Assembly: GCA_027046265.1 (NCBI GenBank)
Contig: JALTZF010000008.1
Location: forward strand, 1-64,000
Length of the DNA stretch: 64,000 bases
Reading direction: 5' to 3'
Origin: Pyrodictiaceae archaeon
Lineage (GTDB): Archaea > Thermoproteota > Thermoprotei_A > Sulfolobales > Pyrodictiaceae
The notes below the pieces were generated by a model. That model was not told the origin of the DNA. It ran no database searches and saw only the letters and a program-made list of their open reading frames with translations. A program made the position numbers and the translations under genes. Shown here one piece after another: positions 51,469 through 62,558 of the stretch (positions within the stretch are counted from its first letter, which is position 1; every line of letters begins with the position of its first letter).

Positions 51469-52065
51469 GTGGGGCGTAGTGTTGTCTTGCCTAGACAGCG
51501 TCGCCTTGTTCCGGTAAGAGAGGATATTGTAGAGGAATTAATAGGTGTCGCTAAGAGGTCCGGACTTACTCTTGCAGAGCTTGTAGAAGCCATATTGTCT
51601 CATGCTGCAAAGGTGCTCAGAGGAAGGGATGATGTTGTGAGCGTTCTTGCAGATTCTGTCATATATGCTGACGTACTACGGCTGGGTGGTGCACCAGTAC
51701 CTGTCCAAGGGCTAACACGGTTGCTTGACGCATGCAGTAAGGATAAAAGCTGTTTAGAGGGCTTTGCAGGGGAAGTCTCTGGTTTGGCGCGGCTAGTAGC
51801 ATTGTCTGCACGTGCACGAGGCATTGACCCGTTAAGGGGTGTGCTCAGTGTTGCTAGAATCTTCATTCCTAGCGCGGCTCTAGACATTGTAGAAAACAAT
51901 GGTGAGTATAAGATAATAGTTGCAAGTCCTTACTTGGATGGGTCTTCTCCTCTTATAAAATTGATTGTTGATGTTTTAGCCTCTATTGTTGAGGGGTTTA
52001 ATGGGACAATTGATGATGTGAGAATTGATAATGGGCTTATACAAGTTAAGTTCAAAATTGTATAG
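51469..52065 (+). CDS. RHH-like DNA-binding protein, first of a tandem paralog pair
   Basis: 198 residues from GTG. N-terminus RSVVLPRQRRLVPVREDIVEELIGVAKRSGLTLAELVEAILSHAAKVL has a ribbon-helix-helix look. A middle helical region (LGGAPVPVQGLTRLLDACSKDKSCLEGFAGEVSGLARLVALSARARGIDPLRGVLSVARIFIPS) aligns over its length with the next protein (LGVAPLPLGLL...GLLGEDLGNLIANLAERLGVGIAEYQRLILIPPSS). The C-terminus is a small alpha/beta unit ending DNGLIQVKFKIV. Divergent from the S-layer gene and the obvious candidate to regulate it. Family not recognised. Confidence 0.65.
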   Translation: MGRSVVLPRQRRLVPVREDIVEELIGVAKRSGLTLAELVEAILSHAAKVLRGRDDVVSVLADSVIYADVLRLGGAPVPVQGLTRLLDACSKDKSCLEGFAGEVSGLARLVALSARARGIDPLRGVLSVARIFIPSAALDIVENNGEYKIIVASPYLDGSSPLIKLIVDVLASIVEGFNGTIDDVRIDNGLIQVKFKIV

Positions 52066-52153
52066 TAGTGATAGGGTTTGGAAGAGTCGTGTTCAACATG
52101 AGAAGATTATACGATAGTAGTATTAAGTATAGTGTTTTAGGTGATTGTACTGG

Positions 52154-52648
52154 ATGAGTGGGCGTAGACGTAGCGTGATGCTTGATGAAGAACATGCTGA
52201 GCTTCTTAGGGCTATAGCAGAGCGTTATGGTGTGCCCATGTCTTCTTATCTTAGAGGCCTACTTGAGGCTGCATGGGAGGCTGAAAGCAGAGGCCTCAAT
52301 GCTGCCATGGTTCTGAGGAGAGGGCTTGCCTATGAGTTCTTTACTAGGCTTGGCGTTGCACCATTGCCTCTAGGCTTGTTATCATGCAGCAGTCCTGAAG
52401 ACGCATTGAGGGAGGGAGAGAGACTGGGTGCCAGTATAGTAGGCTTATTGGGGGAGGATTTAGGCAACCTTATTGCTAATCTAGCGGAGCGCTTGGGGGT
52501 TGGAATAGCCGAGTATCAAAGACTCATACTCATACCACCTTCCTCCCATGAAAAAAGGGTTGCTGCGATGTTTCTTCTAGGTCTAGCTAAGGGTGGCGGC
52601 TTAAAGGTAGAAGAGAGGGAGGGTGGTGTAGTATTGATATCCTGGTAG
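52154..52648 (+). CDS. RHH-like DNA-binding protein, second of the tandem paralog pair
   Basis: 164 residues from ATG 52154, favoured over TTG 52145 by GGTGAT 8 bases upstream. RRRSVMLDEEHAELLRAIAERYGVPMSSYLRGLLEAAWEAE is strand-helix-helix. The central helical domain is homologous to that of the preceding gene; the end KGGGLKVEEREGGVVLISW is a shorter version of its final alpha/beta unit. Probably a heterodimer partner or a duplicated regulator. 89 bases separate the two genes. Confidence 0.65.
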   Translation: MSGRRRSVMLDEEHAELLRAIAERYGVPMSSYLRGLLEAAWEAESRGLNAAMVLRRGLAYEFFTRLGVAPLPLGLLSCSSPEDALREGERLGASIVGLLGEDLGNLIANLAERLGVGIAEYQRLILIPPSSHEKRVAAMFLLGLAKGGGLKVEEREGGVVLISW

Positions 52649-52675
52649 CTGCTTGCAAATCCCAGGACTTAGTGG

Positions 52676-53413
52676 TTAGAAACCATAACGCATCAAGTAT
52701 TCTTGTACACGTGCAGACACAACGTTTAGGGGTATAGTCGTGGTTCTTGGTAAATGGTTTATAGGTGTTAAACGAACAGCCAAGGGCAGATCCTGGGGCT
52801 CTTCTACCGTGACTCGTGCAGTAAAGCTACTTGAAAGTCTCATAGTTATTTTTGGCCCATATACTCTTCCGTCATCAGTATAGTATATCGGTGCACTTCT
52901 CGCAGGGTAAACTATACGCGATACTGCTAATGAATCAGAAGCCTCATTCTTTATTATAGCCTCGATCAACATAAACTTCCACGGAGGCTTTTGCCCAGAA
53001 AGAAAAACGTCCTTGACAGCCTCCAGGTATCTAACAAGCACACCGTGGCTGGGAGGACCGTAGAGAGCGTATTTGGCTCTATCGCATGCAAAGAAGTCTA
53101 TGGGCCTTGAAGCTTCGCCTGATAATATAACAATATCGTAGCCTACGCCTAGCCTTAAATTGATAGAGTCGTCTGGGTTGACTACGACTGGGCTAGGAAG
53201 TCTTATCATAGCATAGCCTGTTAACCTCTCTGGCGCGTATATGGGTTGAGCAGGGTAAACACCTACACTGCAGTCAGCTATGACTAGTTCCACAGCTACG
53301 TTAGAGGCAGTATATCGTTTATAGGTACACATTCCATCATCTTTACTGATAACTATCTGTTTGCCACATATACTTAAACTATTATTGCCTCTGTGAACTC
53401 CAAAAATCTTCAA
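52676..53413 (-). CDS. DUF432-like archaeal protein
   Basis: 245 residues: FGVHRGNNSLSICGKQIVISKDDG...YKRYTASNVAVELVIADCSVGVYPAQPIYAPERLTGYAMIRLPSPVVVNPDDSINLRLGVGYDIVILSG...RAKYALYGPPSHGVLVRYLEAVKD. The YGPP-x-x-G-x-x-x-RY segment and beta-rich N-terminus recall DUF432, an archaeal family often linked to mechanosensitive channels. No signal or membrane helix. Convergent with the RHH pair. Confidence 0.6.
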   Translation of the reverse strand: MKIFGVHRGNNSLSICGKQIVISKDDGMCTYKRYTASNVAVELVIADCSVGVYPAQPIYAPERLTGYAMIRLPSPVVVNPDDSINLRLGVGYDIVILSGEASRPIDFFACDRAKYALYGPPSHGVLVRYLEAVKDVFLSGQKPPWKFMLIEAIIKNEASDSLAVSRIVYPARSAPIYYTDDGRVYGPKITMRLSSSFTARVTVEEPQDLPLAVRLTPINHLPRTTTIPLNVVSARVQEYLMRYGF

Positions 53414-53661
53414 TTATCCCTAACCCCACCAAGGACTATTACCCAGAAAGCCACAAATTTTCCCTGTTACCCTCCTAGCCAAAGCAGGAATAGGAGCTGA
53501 CGCTAACATTGTGTGATAGAGTACTAGGACAAGTCATGAGCAAGAAGAATCCGAGAAAATGCGTTGAAGAGTTTTGTGGATGAAGGTACTGAGAGAAACT
53601 ATAGTTACGGTGTGTGAGTTCAGCCTAAGCACTACGGTTTAAGCAGCTTCACTCAAAGATT

Positions 53662-53919
53662 CTACGATGACGCCGATATCAGTGTTAATGTCCTAAGAAT
53701 TCCTGGAAGAGAACGTAGTGACGTAACAAATTTGTCGAGCTTGCGTGGATTATCGGTAATAGCCTTTACAGCTATATCGTATTCACCATATACAACATAA
53801 GCCTCTGCCTCTACACCCACTTCTGAAGCTAGCTCGCGGATACGCTCTACAAGCTCGTGCTCACGCCCAATCTCCGTTATTATGAGTATAAATGCTGTGA
53901 GACCCTCTTGACCACTCAT
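53662..53919 (-). CDS. Stand-alone Lrp/AsnC ligand-binding (RAM) domain protein
   Basis: 85 residues, a single alpha/beta RAM domain: GLTAFILIITEIGREHELVERIRELASEVGVEAEAYVVYGEYDIAVKAITDNPRKLDKFVTSLRSLPGILRTLTLIS. The G-x-Y-D-I motif forms the amino-acid-binding loop of Lrp regulators. There is no HTH; stand-alone RAMs bind amino acids and may modulate full-length Lrp proteins. Surrounded by 250-base gaps with no other gene. Confidence 0.82.
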   Translation of the reverse strand: MSGQEGLTAFILIITEIGREHELVERIRELASEVGVEAEAYVVYGEYDIAVKAITDNPRKLDKFVTSLRSLPGILRTLTLISASS

Positions 53920-54151
53920 AATTCTACCACCACAGTACCCCGTAATTTTTACCAGTAAAAGCTATAAGGTTATAGAGGGGGATAAAGTAACCACCGCCTA
54001 TGCAGGACCTTACTAATAAAAGTGGGACAACACCTATTGTACAGAACTGTTAAGCGATGTCAGATTTATGAGCCGCGGCACTTCATCACATGCCAGATCA
54101 GCATATAGCCCGCACATCACACCAAATATCCTTAGATTTCTATTAAGTATT

Positions 54152-54415
54152 TTAAATGTTACAATTGGAAACAAAGAATGCAATACCATGCTTTCCCACT
54201 ATGTCTGAATAATGGTTCTTTAAGGTAAGAGGCGTAGTAATTATCACAATCACGTAACCATCATTAGCGAGTAGTTCAGAAAGTAGTGAATCCATTCTAA
54301 CACGTAGAGGTATACATGCCAGCAACTCGGTTACCTGGGCTAATTCATAACAAGTGCTAGTAACACACTCTCCTTCAATGTCTGGGTCTATTACAGCCAA
54401 TACGGGTTCTGTCAT
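54152..54415 (-). CDS. Small hypothetical protein
   Basis: 87 residues: EPVLAVIDPDIEGECVTSTCYELAQVTELLACIPLRVRMDSLLSELLANDGYVIVIITTPLTLKNHYSDIVGKHGIAFFVSNCNI. Alternating strands and helices with hydrophobic VIVIITTP fit a small Rossmann-like fold (perhaps DsrE-like or a fragment of one). Composition looks protein-like, but no family is recognised and start choice is unsupported by a clear binding site. Confidence 0.45.
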   Translation of the reverse strand: MTEPVLAVIDPDIEGECVTSTCYELAQVTELLACIPLRVRMDSLLSELLANDGYVIVIITTPLTLKNHYSDIVGKHGIAFFVSNCNI

Positions 54416-54591
54416 AGTTGCACTGTGCCCTTTTCTTCTCTTAGCTGCCCTATTTTAGCCTAACCCTGCTTTTTGTAGGAAATAAAAGTTATTATGTTTA
54501 ATGCCATACACAAAACAAGGCGTGTGAGGAATTAATTTTAGCCTCTTACCAGGTTGCACTTAGAACTAGCTACTTCACTTGTCAAAGCTTC

Positions 54592-54921
54592 ATGGTAGGT
54601 GAACTGAGCGTGCCTACGCTAGAAGAATGTATGAAAATTGTTGAAGAACTCTACAAAAACGGTGTGCCTGTCCGCGAGATAGCTAAGCATTGTAGTAATA
54701 GTATGAGTACCGTGTATAAAGCTCTTGAACGACTTGAGGAGATGGGGCGCATACAACGCCGTAAAGGCCGCTATAAGAGGCATCGTAGGCTTACTAGGGA
54801 CGAACTTGAAGAGATTAAGAAGCTTTATGAGGAAGGAAGGACTATATACGAGATAGCTAAGATGCTTAATAGGCCAGAATCGACAATCTACTATGCTTTA
54901 AAGAGGCTGGGACTCAAGTAA
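54592..54921 (+). CDS. Small regulator with two helix-turn-helix units
   Basis: 109 residues. First HTH: ECMKIVEELYKNGVPVREIAKHCSNSMSTVYKALERLEEMG; basic linker RIQRRKGRYKRHRR; second HTH: LTRDELEEIKKLYEEGRTIYEIAKMLNRPESTIYYALKRLGLK. Both resemble resolvase/transposase-type HTH_7 units in which STVYKAL and STIYYAL are the recognition helices. No catalytic domain follows, so it is a transcription factor rather than an integrase piece. Target unknown. Confidence 0.72.
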   Translation: MVGELSVPTLEECMKIVEELYKNGVPVREIAKHCSNSMSTVYKALERLEEMGRIQRRKGRYKRHRRLTRDELEEIKKLYEEGRTIYEIAKMLNRPESTIYYALKRLGLK

Positions 54922-54990
54922 TAAGAACATGATCCCAGAATACCAGGTATTTTTAAAATATTATCCCATTAGAGACCTAATTACTCGTCT

Positions 54991-56385
54991 TTAGCTGCAC
55001 TCTGTGACTGTCTTAATTTCAACAATGTTTTCTCCATGGCGCCTATAGGCTTTAATTATAGTGTCTCCAAAAGCTATGTCTCCACGCTTACAAGCATCGC
55101 TTTCAAGTCTCGCCAAGCCCTCACTATAGTTTTTTGCTTCAATTAGCCGGGGCTCAAGAGCCCAGAGTATTGATAGTCTTCGCGCAAGTCCGATCTCTGG
55201 CACACCCACAAGAACCCGAGGCTTAGGCCTGGAGGCAGCTATGTGTGGTGGCAGTGTGCCCCCAATACTGTATATAAGTATTAGTTTTGCACCTAGGTTT
55301 TCTGCTGTCTCAACAATGCTAAAGGCGTAAGCCCATTTACGCTCCCTAGGCGGATACCTTTGTGGCAAACAATTTTTCTCTGACCTAGCTATTATCTTCT
55401 TTAACCACTTAACAGCCTCTACGGGATAACGCCCTATAGCTGTCTCACCAGTGAGCATCAATGCGTCTATGCCTTGGCACACTGCATTAGCAACATCAGT
55501 TACTTCAGCCCTTGTGGGCACAGGGTTCTCAAGCATGCTTTCAAGAAGCTGTGTGGCGACTATTACTGGCTTACCGTACTGCCGTGCTGTCTCCACTATT
55601 TTTTCTTGAAGAAATGGTATCTCCTCGAGCCCATAATTCATTCCTAGGTCTCCACGAGCAACCACTATTACATCAGACTGCTTCACTATCTCAGCGAGGT
55701 GTTGCACGGCACTCATATTTTCTATTTTAGCCACTATGCCTTGTTGGCCTCCACGGGAGTAGACATAGGATTTAAGAATTGATATATCATCGGCTGTTCT
55801 TACATAGCTCAGAGAAATATAGTCGAAACCATTTTCTACAGCAAACTTTACAGCGTCAAGATCACGTTTAGTGAGGGGCGGTAAGCCTGGATCTTTACCC
55901 CTTATAACAACTACCTTGTTAGAAGTTATCTTTGCTGGTGTTAGTGCTTCAACAGTAGCACTTAGCCCACTAACCTCTTCTACTCTCAACTGGGCTCGTC
56001 CATCATCCATTATTAATATATCTCCTTCATCTAAAACCTCAAAGAATCTTTGTATGGGTAGAGGAACAATCTTTTCGTCGCCGCCTCTAGACTTCTCAGC
56101 ATATTTTATAATAGCCCTATCTCCACGGTTAAGGAATATAGGGTTATCCAGTACACCCACACGTATACTTGGGCCAACAAGGTCACCAATAATTGTCAGA
56201 GGCCTCCCGACATGCTGTTCGACACTCCTTACAAGGCTAACCATACGCTTCCATGTCTCCGGGTTTCCATGTGCAAAGTTGATTCTGAATCCGGAGACGC
56301 CTAGCGAAACCATTTGTTCTACTACTTGCTGATCTAGGGATGAGGGGCCTAAAGAGACTATTATTTTTACATGCATACTTGTCAT
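54991..56385 (-). CDS. pyk: Pyruvate kinase
   Basis: 464 residues (461 from the ATG at 56376). KIIVSLGPSS start; GVSGFRINFAHG holds the ADP-binding Arg/Asn; GDLVGPSIRVG; KRDLDAVKFAVENGFDYISLSYVRTADD; catalytic lysine in GIVAKIENMSAVQHL; VARGDLGMNYGLEEIPFLQEKIV; MLTGETAIGRYPVEAVKWL. The C-terminal domain is complete. Makes pyruvate and ATP from phosphoenolpyruvate and ADP. No bound allosteric motif can be read by eye. Confidence 0.96.
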   Translation of the reverse strand: MTSMHVKIIVSLGPSSLDQQVVEQMVSLGVSGFRINFAHGNPETWKRMVSLVRSVEQHVGRPLTIIGDLVGPSIRVGVLDNPIFLNRGDRAIIKYAEKSRGGDEKIVPLPIQRFFEVLDEGDILIMDDGRAQLRVEEVSGLSATVEALTPAKITSNKVVVIRGKDPGLPPLTKRDLDAVKFAVENGFDYISLSYVRTADDISILKSYVYSRGGQQGIVAKIENMSAVQHLAEIVKQSDVIVVARGDLGMNYGLEEIPFLQEKIVETARQYGKPVIVATQLLESMLENPVPTRAEVTDVANAVCQGIDALMLTGETAIGRYPVEAVKWLKKIIARSEKNCLPQRYPPRERKWAYAFSIVETAENLGAKLILIYSIGGTLPPHIAASRPKPRVLVGVPEIGLARRLSILWALEPRLIEAKNYSEGLARLESDACKRGDIAFGDTIIKAYRRHGENIVEIKTVTECS

Positions 56386-56455
56386 ATCTAAGCCCTATGC
56401 TGATAAGGATTCTCTACAGTTAAATATATCGCCATCTATGCAGGTAAGCTTCATC

Positions 56456-56983
56456 CTATTCCTGGGCTCTCTCGCGCAGGTTTACAGCCATTATGTATGC
56501 ATCTTCTCCGTCAAGATAGTACATTGGTACAATTTTAACCTTCTTAAATCCGAGTCTTTCATACATTCTTATTGCTGGTATATTGCTGACTCTAACCTCT
56601 AAATATACTTCATCGCATCCATAAATTTCACGTAGTGATTTTAGTGCAGCCTTCATGAGAGCAGTACCAATACCCTTCCTACGATGCTCCGGTAAGACAG
56701 CTATTGATACTATATGCCCTTTGCGTACTAGTTTAAAGGAGTTAAAAACGGAAATGCCATGCTCTACACGCGACATAACATAGCCAACAACCTCACTGCC
56801 AACCACTGCAACGTAAAAGGCTTCACCCCATTTCTCAAGATGCTCATAAAAGAACCATTCGGGATAGTTTTCAGGCAGTGTTAGACGGTTAATTCTAATA
56901 ACTGCAGGAATGTCGTGTTTCTCAGCTTTTCTGATGATGTAATCTTCACCGCGTGTAGTACCCGTACTAACTCGTTGCACCAC
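56456..56983 (-). CDS. rimI: RimI/Ard1-type N-terminal acetyltransferase
   Basis: 175 residues, one GNAT domain: YIIRKAEKHDIPAVIRINRLTLPENYPEWFFYEHLEKWGEAFYVAVVGSEVVGYVMSRVEHG; acetyl-CoA site HIVSIAVLPEHRRKGIGTALMKAAL; EVYLEVRVSNIPAIRMYERLGFKKVKIVPMYYLDGEDAYIMAV. Matches archaeal Ard1/RimI enzymes that acetylate protein N-termini, with the extended YYLDGEDAYIM end. Cytosolic. Confidence 0.93.
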   Translation of the reverse strand: MVQRVSTGTTRGEDYIIRKAEKHDIPAVIRINRLTLPENYPEWFFYEHLEKWGEAFYVAVVGSEVVGYVMSRVEHGISVFNSFKLVRKGHIVSIAVLPEHRRKGIGTALMKAALKSLREIYGCDEVYLEVRVSNIPAIRMYERLGFKKVKIVPMYYLDGEDAYIMAVNLRERAQE

Positions 56984-57160
56984 GCTCAGCAGCCCTCCTC
57001 AGCAAAGACTGGAAGTAGCTGAGTGCTTATCCAATCATTCATTCTAGCATATTGTATCGTAAATTTATATCGCGATTAATAAGTGCAATTTTACTATAAG
57101 TCAGGCATGCAGGAGTGAGAAATAAAATACATGGAGAATAGTGAGCCACTTGTATCTTAT

Positions 57161-60068
<2,908 letters not shown>

Positions 60069-60289
60069 CTTTTCACCATCTCCAAGCCTGTGACTCTGTT
60101 ACCGATATCATTTTGTCTCAGCACACTCAGCGCATATTTTTTAGCATTCTCCTACTTAAACGATTGTGCTAAACAATCGAATAGATGTGACAGATGGGGT
60201 AGTACACTAAGTCTACTAGCCTGCTTCTTATAAGAAGCATCTCAGCTAGGAACAGTATTCAACCAGGTGATACAGTAGCGTGTTCTACA

Positions 60290-60889
60290 GTGGGGGAGAG
60301 TGGTCCGCTGATGAGTAAAGGTAAATCAGCAAAGCCCTACACGGGACATGGCGATAAAGGTATATCACACAACATACCCTTACTTGGAGATGTACCAAAA
60401 ACACATCCATGTATAGATTTTATGGGTTCACTAGATGAAGCTGAAGCAGCCCTGGGGCTAGCGAGAAGTGTTCTCGAAACATTCACTAATGATGGACGAA
60501 TAGCTGCCCAGCTTGAATGGTTAGAAGAACTCTTGTTCCGCATAGGCTTTACAGTGTTTGGGACAAGATTGTGTATAAATGAGAATGATGTTAGAACAGT
60601 TGAAAAGAATATTGATAGGCTTGCCGAGAAGATAAGGCCAGGATTCACATTAAATGGAGGCCATATAGCTGCTGCAACGATAAGTGTTGCTAGAGCAATA
60701 GTTAGAAGAGCTGAACGAGACTTTTGGCGTTGTAGACCCTACATTGAGGGTAAAGCAAATAGCGATGCACTAAATGTTGCTGGAATGCTACTTAACAGGA
60801 TTAGTGACTTGCTATATATGTTGCAACGAGAGATAAACATTGCTGCAAAGATAGAAATGAAAACACCTCAATGCAAGTACACACCCTAA
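60290..60889 (+). CDS. PduO-type cob(I)alamin adenosyltransferase
   Basis: 199 residues from GTG (ATG at 60311 is in frame and leaves a normal N-terminus). Family marks: KPYTGHGDKGISHNIPLLGDVPKTHPCIDFMGSLDEAEAALGLARSVL and ISVARAIVRRAERDFWR...NSDALNVAGMLLNRISDLLYMLQREINIAA. It makes adenosylcobalamin from cobalamin and ATP. TGHGDKG replaces the more usual TRTGDxG. With the BtuFCD-type transporter at 32170 it supports cobalamin use by this organism. Confidence 0.88.
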   Translation: MGESGPLMSKGKSAKPYTGHGDKGISHNIPLLGDVPKTHPCIDFMGSLDEAEAALGLARSVLETFTNDGRIAAQLEWLEELLFRIGFTVFGTRLCINENDVRTVEKNIDRLAEKIRPGFTLNGGHIAAATISVARAIVRRAERDFWRCRPYIEGKANSDALNVAGMLLNRISDLLYMLQREINIAAKIEMKTPQCKYTP

Positions 60890-60905
60890 ATACAACTATG
60901 GCAAT

Positions 60906-60984
60906 GTAGTTGTCGGGTGGCCGGCGTGTCGGTCACGGGGTCTCATACCCTCCCCATACCCGCTTAGAGCCCTCATCCAACTAC
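60906..60984 (+). ncRNA. Structured RNA candidate (79 bases, tRNA-sized but not a tRNA)
   Basis: Outer stem GTAGTTG/CAACTAC (60906-60912 with 60978-60984, perfect seven pairs), second stem CGGGT/ACCCG (60914-60918 with 60958-60962), and two hairpins inside, GGCCG/CGGTC and GGGT/ACCC. No TTCRA T-loop, so not a normal tRNA on either strand. An AGA follows the second stem by three bases, as in archaeal H/ACA RNAs with ANA boxes, but an apical K-turn is not evident. Confidence 0.4.
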
Positions 60985-61196
60985 TACTAAGACTTACATA
61001 CTTAGCCAAGCATATTAACTTATATACTTCATGAACTCTAACTTGTTATCTCATTATCTCACATTATTTTACCTAGTAAATAACGTACATGCTCTATAGA
61101 CGATCTACGCTATATACGGTTTTCCGCCAACTAAAATTGCAATGTTAAGAGTTATAGGAGACTATTAGGTACAAGTCTTTTCTTGAGAGCCTCAAT

Positions 61197-61284
61197 AGCC
61201 CTTGGGGAGGGGATGACGAGCGATGGGCGGCTTGAATGACTACATGTAGACGCCATTGTAGCGCAGAACCCTCTCCCAAGGGCT
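61197..61284 (+). ncRNA. Structured RNA candidate with 15-pair stem
   Basis: AGCCCTTGGG (61197-61206) pairs perfectly with CCCAAGGGCT (61275-61284); after one bulged base the helix goes on GAGGG/CCCTC. Inside is an asymmetric loop (ATGACGA opposite AGAA, with GA pairs possible as in a K-turn), then GCG/CGC and ATGG(g)CG/CGCCAT helices. A stem this long argues for a stable small RNA, perhaps H/ACA-like, or a leader of the gene beginning at 61320. Family unassigned. Confidence 0.5.
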
Positions 61285-61319
61285 GAGGAAATATTTCTTA
61301 TGAAGTGAGGTCAAATGTT

Positions 61320-61946
61320 ATGATAGGCCTTGTTTTCTTAGCACTCTACGGATATTTGCAAAGGAATGAACTCGAGAAACTTGTCGATAAGGAAGATTTT
61401 GATGTTGTGCTCTACCTTGGTGATGCAGTTCGCAAAGAGACCCTAGAGGAGTTAGCGAGCGTAGGAAAACCCGTATATGCTGTGTCAGGTAGATATGATG
61501 ACACGTATATTGCGAAGCTACTATCTGAGAACTATGTACTCATTGATGGCCGCTCAGTGTATGTGGGCAATGACACTTACGTATTCGGTGTTGGAGGGCG
61601 CGAACCCTTAATGAACATCCACACTATACTCAGAGAATACGTGAGTACAGGACAGAGAAAGAGTGGTGCGTGCAGTGTTTTGTTGACGTACTATCCTCCA
61701 CACGGAGTTATGGACGAAGATATTCTGGGTATACACTATGGTGTATACGAGCTAAACAAGCTAGTTAGTATACTGAAGCCAAGAGCAGTAGTTATTGCTA
61801 GACCCCAACCATGTAGTCTTTGGATAGGCCCAACATGCTTTATCTCGCCTGGACACGCTCAAAGGAAGTGTTTTGGCATAGTCGAATTGAATCCTTATGA
61901 GCACTGTGAGGTCTACTGTAAAGTTTTGTGTATGGGTTCCATGTAG
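61320..61946 (+). CDS. Degenerate calcineurin-like metallophosphoesterase fold protein
   Basis: 208 residues from ATG 61320, eight bases after GAGGT (GTG 61305 rejected). The fold is seen in DVVLYLGDAVRKETLEELASVGKPVYAVSGRYDD, where LGD is kept but the GN(H/N)(D/E) motif is GRYDD, and TYYPPHGVMDED in the place of the T-H segment. The N-terminal D-x-H (here LALYGYLQR) and the last G-H-x-H (here ARPQP) are missing. Most metal ligands are thus gone, suggesting a binding rather than catalytic role. Followed 39 bases on by an unknown gene on the same strand. Confidence 0.65.
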   Translation: MIGLVFLALYGYLQRNELEKLVDKEDFDVVLYLGDAVRKETLEELASVGKPVYAVSGRYDDTYIAKLLSENYVLIDGRSVYVGNDTYVFGVGGREPLMNIHTILREYVSTGQRKSGACSVLLTYYPPHGVMDEDILGIHYGVYELNKLVSILKPRAVVIARPQPCSLWIGPTCFISPGHAQRKCFGIVELNPYEHCEVYCKVLCMGSM

Positions 61947-61985
61947 GAATAAAGGCTTCTGATGGGGCTAGGGGTGCATTTGGGT

Positions 61986-62513
61986 ATGAGTGTTGAGACC
62001 GAGGAACTATTAATTGAGTTCAAGAAGTCATTTACGGGAGATGAGAATGCTCGGATGAGACTTGTAAAGGCATTCTTAGAGAACATTGACGAAGCCGTGA
62101 ATATTTTTGCACGCCGGATAGGTGGCAATGTTGTTCCTGACACAGTTGTTGTGCGTACAGCAGCCGAGATTGTGATTGCTGCCCTCGCATACTCTAGGAG
62201 AAAATTGAGAATAGTTATGCCTTCAGAGCCTTTCCCAGGCTGGAAGCCTCTACAAGGCCTTGTAGAGGCTTTATCAGCAAGGCGTATGGTTGAGGTCTAT
62301 CGTGTGCCAATGCAGCCTTCATCAAGACTTCCTGCAAGCATGTTGGCACGCAGGGTAGCACGTGTCGCTAAGGGTTTCTCTGCTAAGGTAGTTGATGTGA
62401 GTGATGCACCGCCAACAGCTGTTGCTGGGCTCTATGGGGCGGGTGTGAGAATTCTCACTGTACTAGTCGATCTTGGCTATGTTTACGTGTTCCAAAAATT
62501 CTCATACACTTAG
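61986..62513 (+). CDS. Hypothetical protein
   Basis: 175 residues from ATG 61986 behind GGGGTG. N-terminal helices (ETEELLIEFKKSFTGDENARMRLVKAFLENIDEAVNIFARRI) are followed by alternating strands and helices with LRIVMPSEPFPGWKPLQGLVEALSARR and VKVVDVSDAPPTAVAGLYGAGVRILTVLVDLGYVYVF. Not a family I recognise. Likely co-transcribed with the degenerate phosphoesterase. Confidence 0.6.
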   Translation: MSVETEELLIEFKKSFTGDENARMRLVKAFLENIDEAVNIFARRIGGNVVPDTVVVRTAAEIVIAALAYSRRKLRIVMPSEPFPGWKPLQGLVEALSARRMVEVYRVPMQPSSRLPASMLARRVARVAKGFSAKVVDVSDAPPTAVAGLYGAGVRILTVLVDLGYVYVFQKFSYT

Positions 62514-62558
62514 GCCATAGGCAACACTGCTTAACAGCATTTACACACGCCAATACTC

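Larger units (their letters stand above)
60890..61304. other. 415-base noncoding stretch holding two foldable RNA candidates
   Basis: No gene is seen. GC-rich structured segments at 60906-60984 and 61197-61284 are separated by AT-rich sequence (61000-61140) with several TATA-like runs. In a hyperthermophile, GC-rich islands in AT-rich intergenic DNA are typical of stable RNA genes. Described separately. Confidence 0.5.

Noticed and set aside
54592-54921. Remnant of a transposase or integrase
   Set aside because: Two complete HTH units, a normal start and stop, and no flanking inverted repeats or catalytic domain remains.
60906-60984. tRNA gene (a CTCATAC loop resembling a Met anticodon is present)
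   Set aside because: No T-arm consensus, the anticodon stem has mismatches, and the arms do not fall in tRNA order on either strand.
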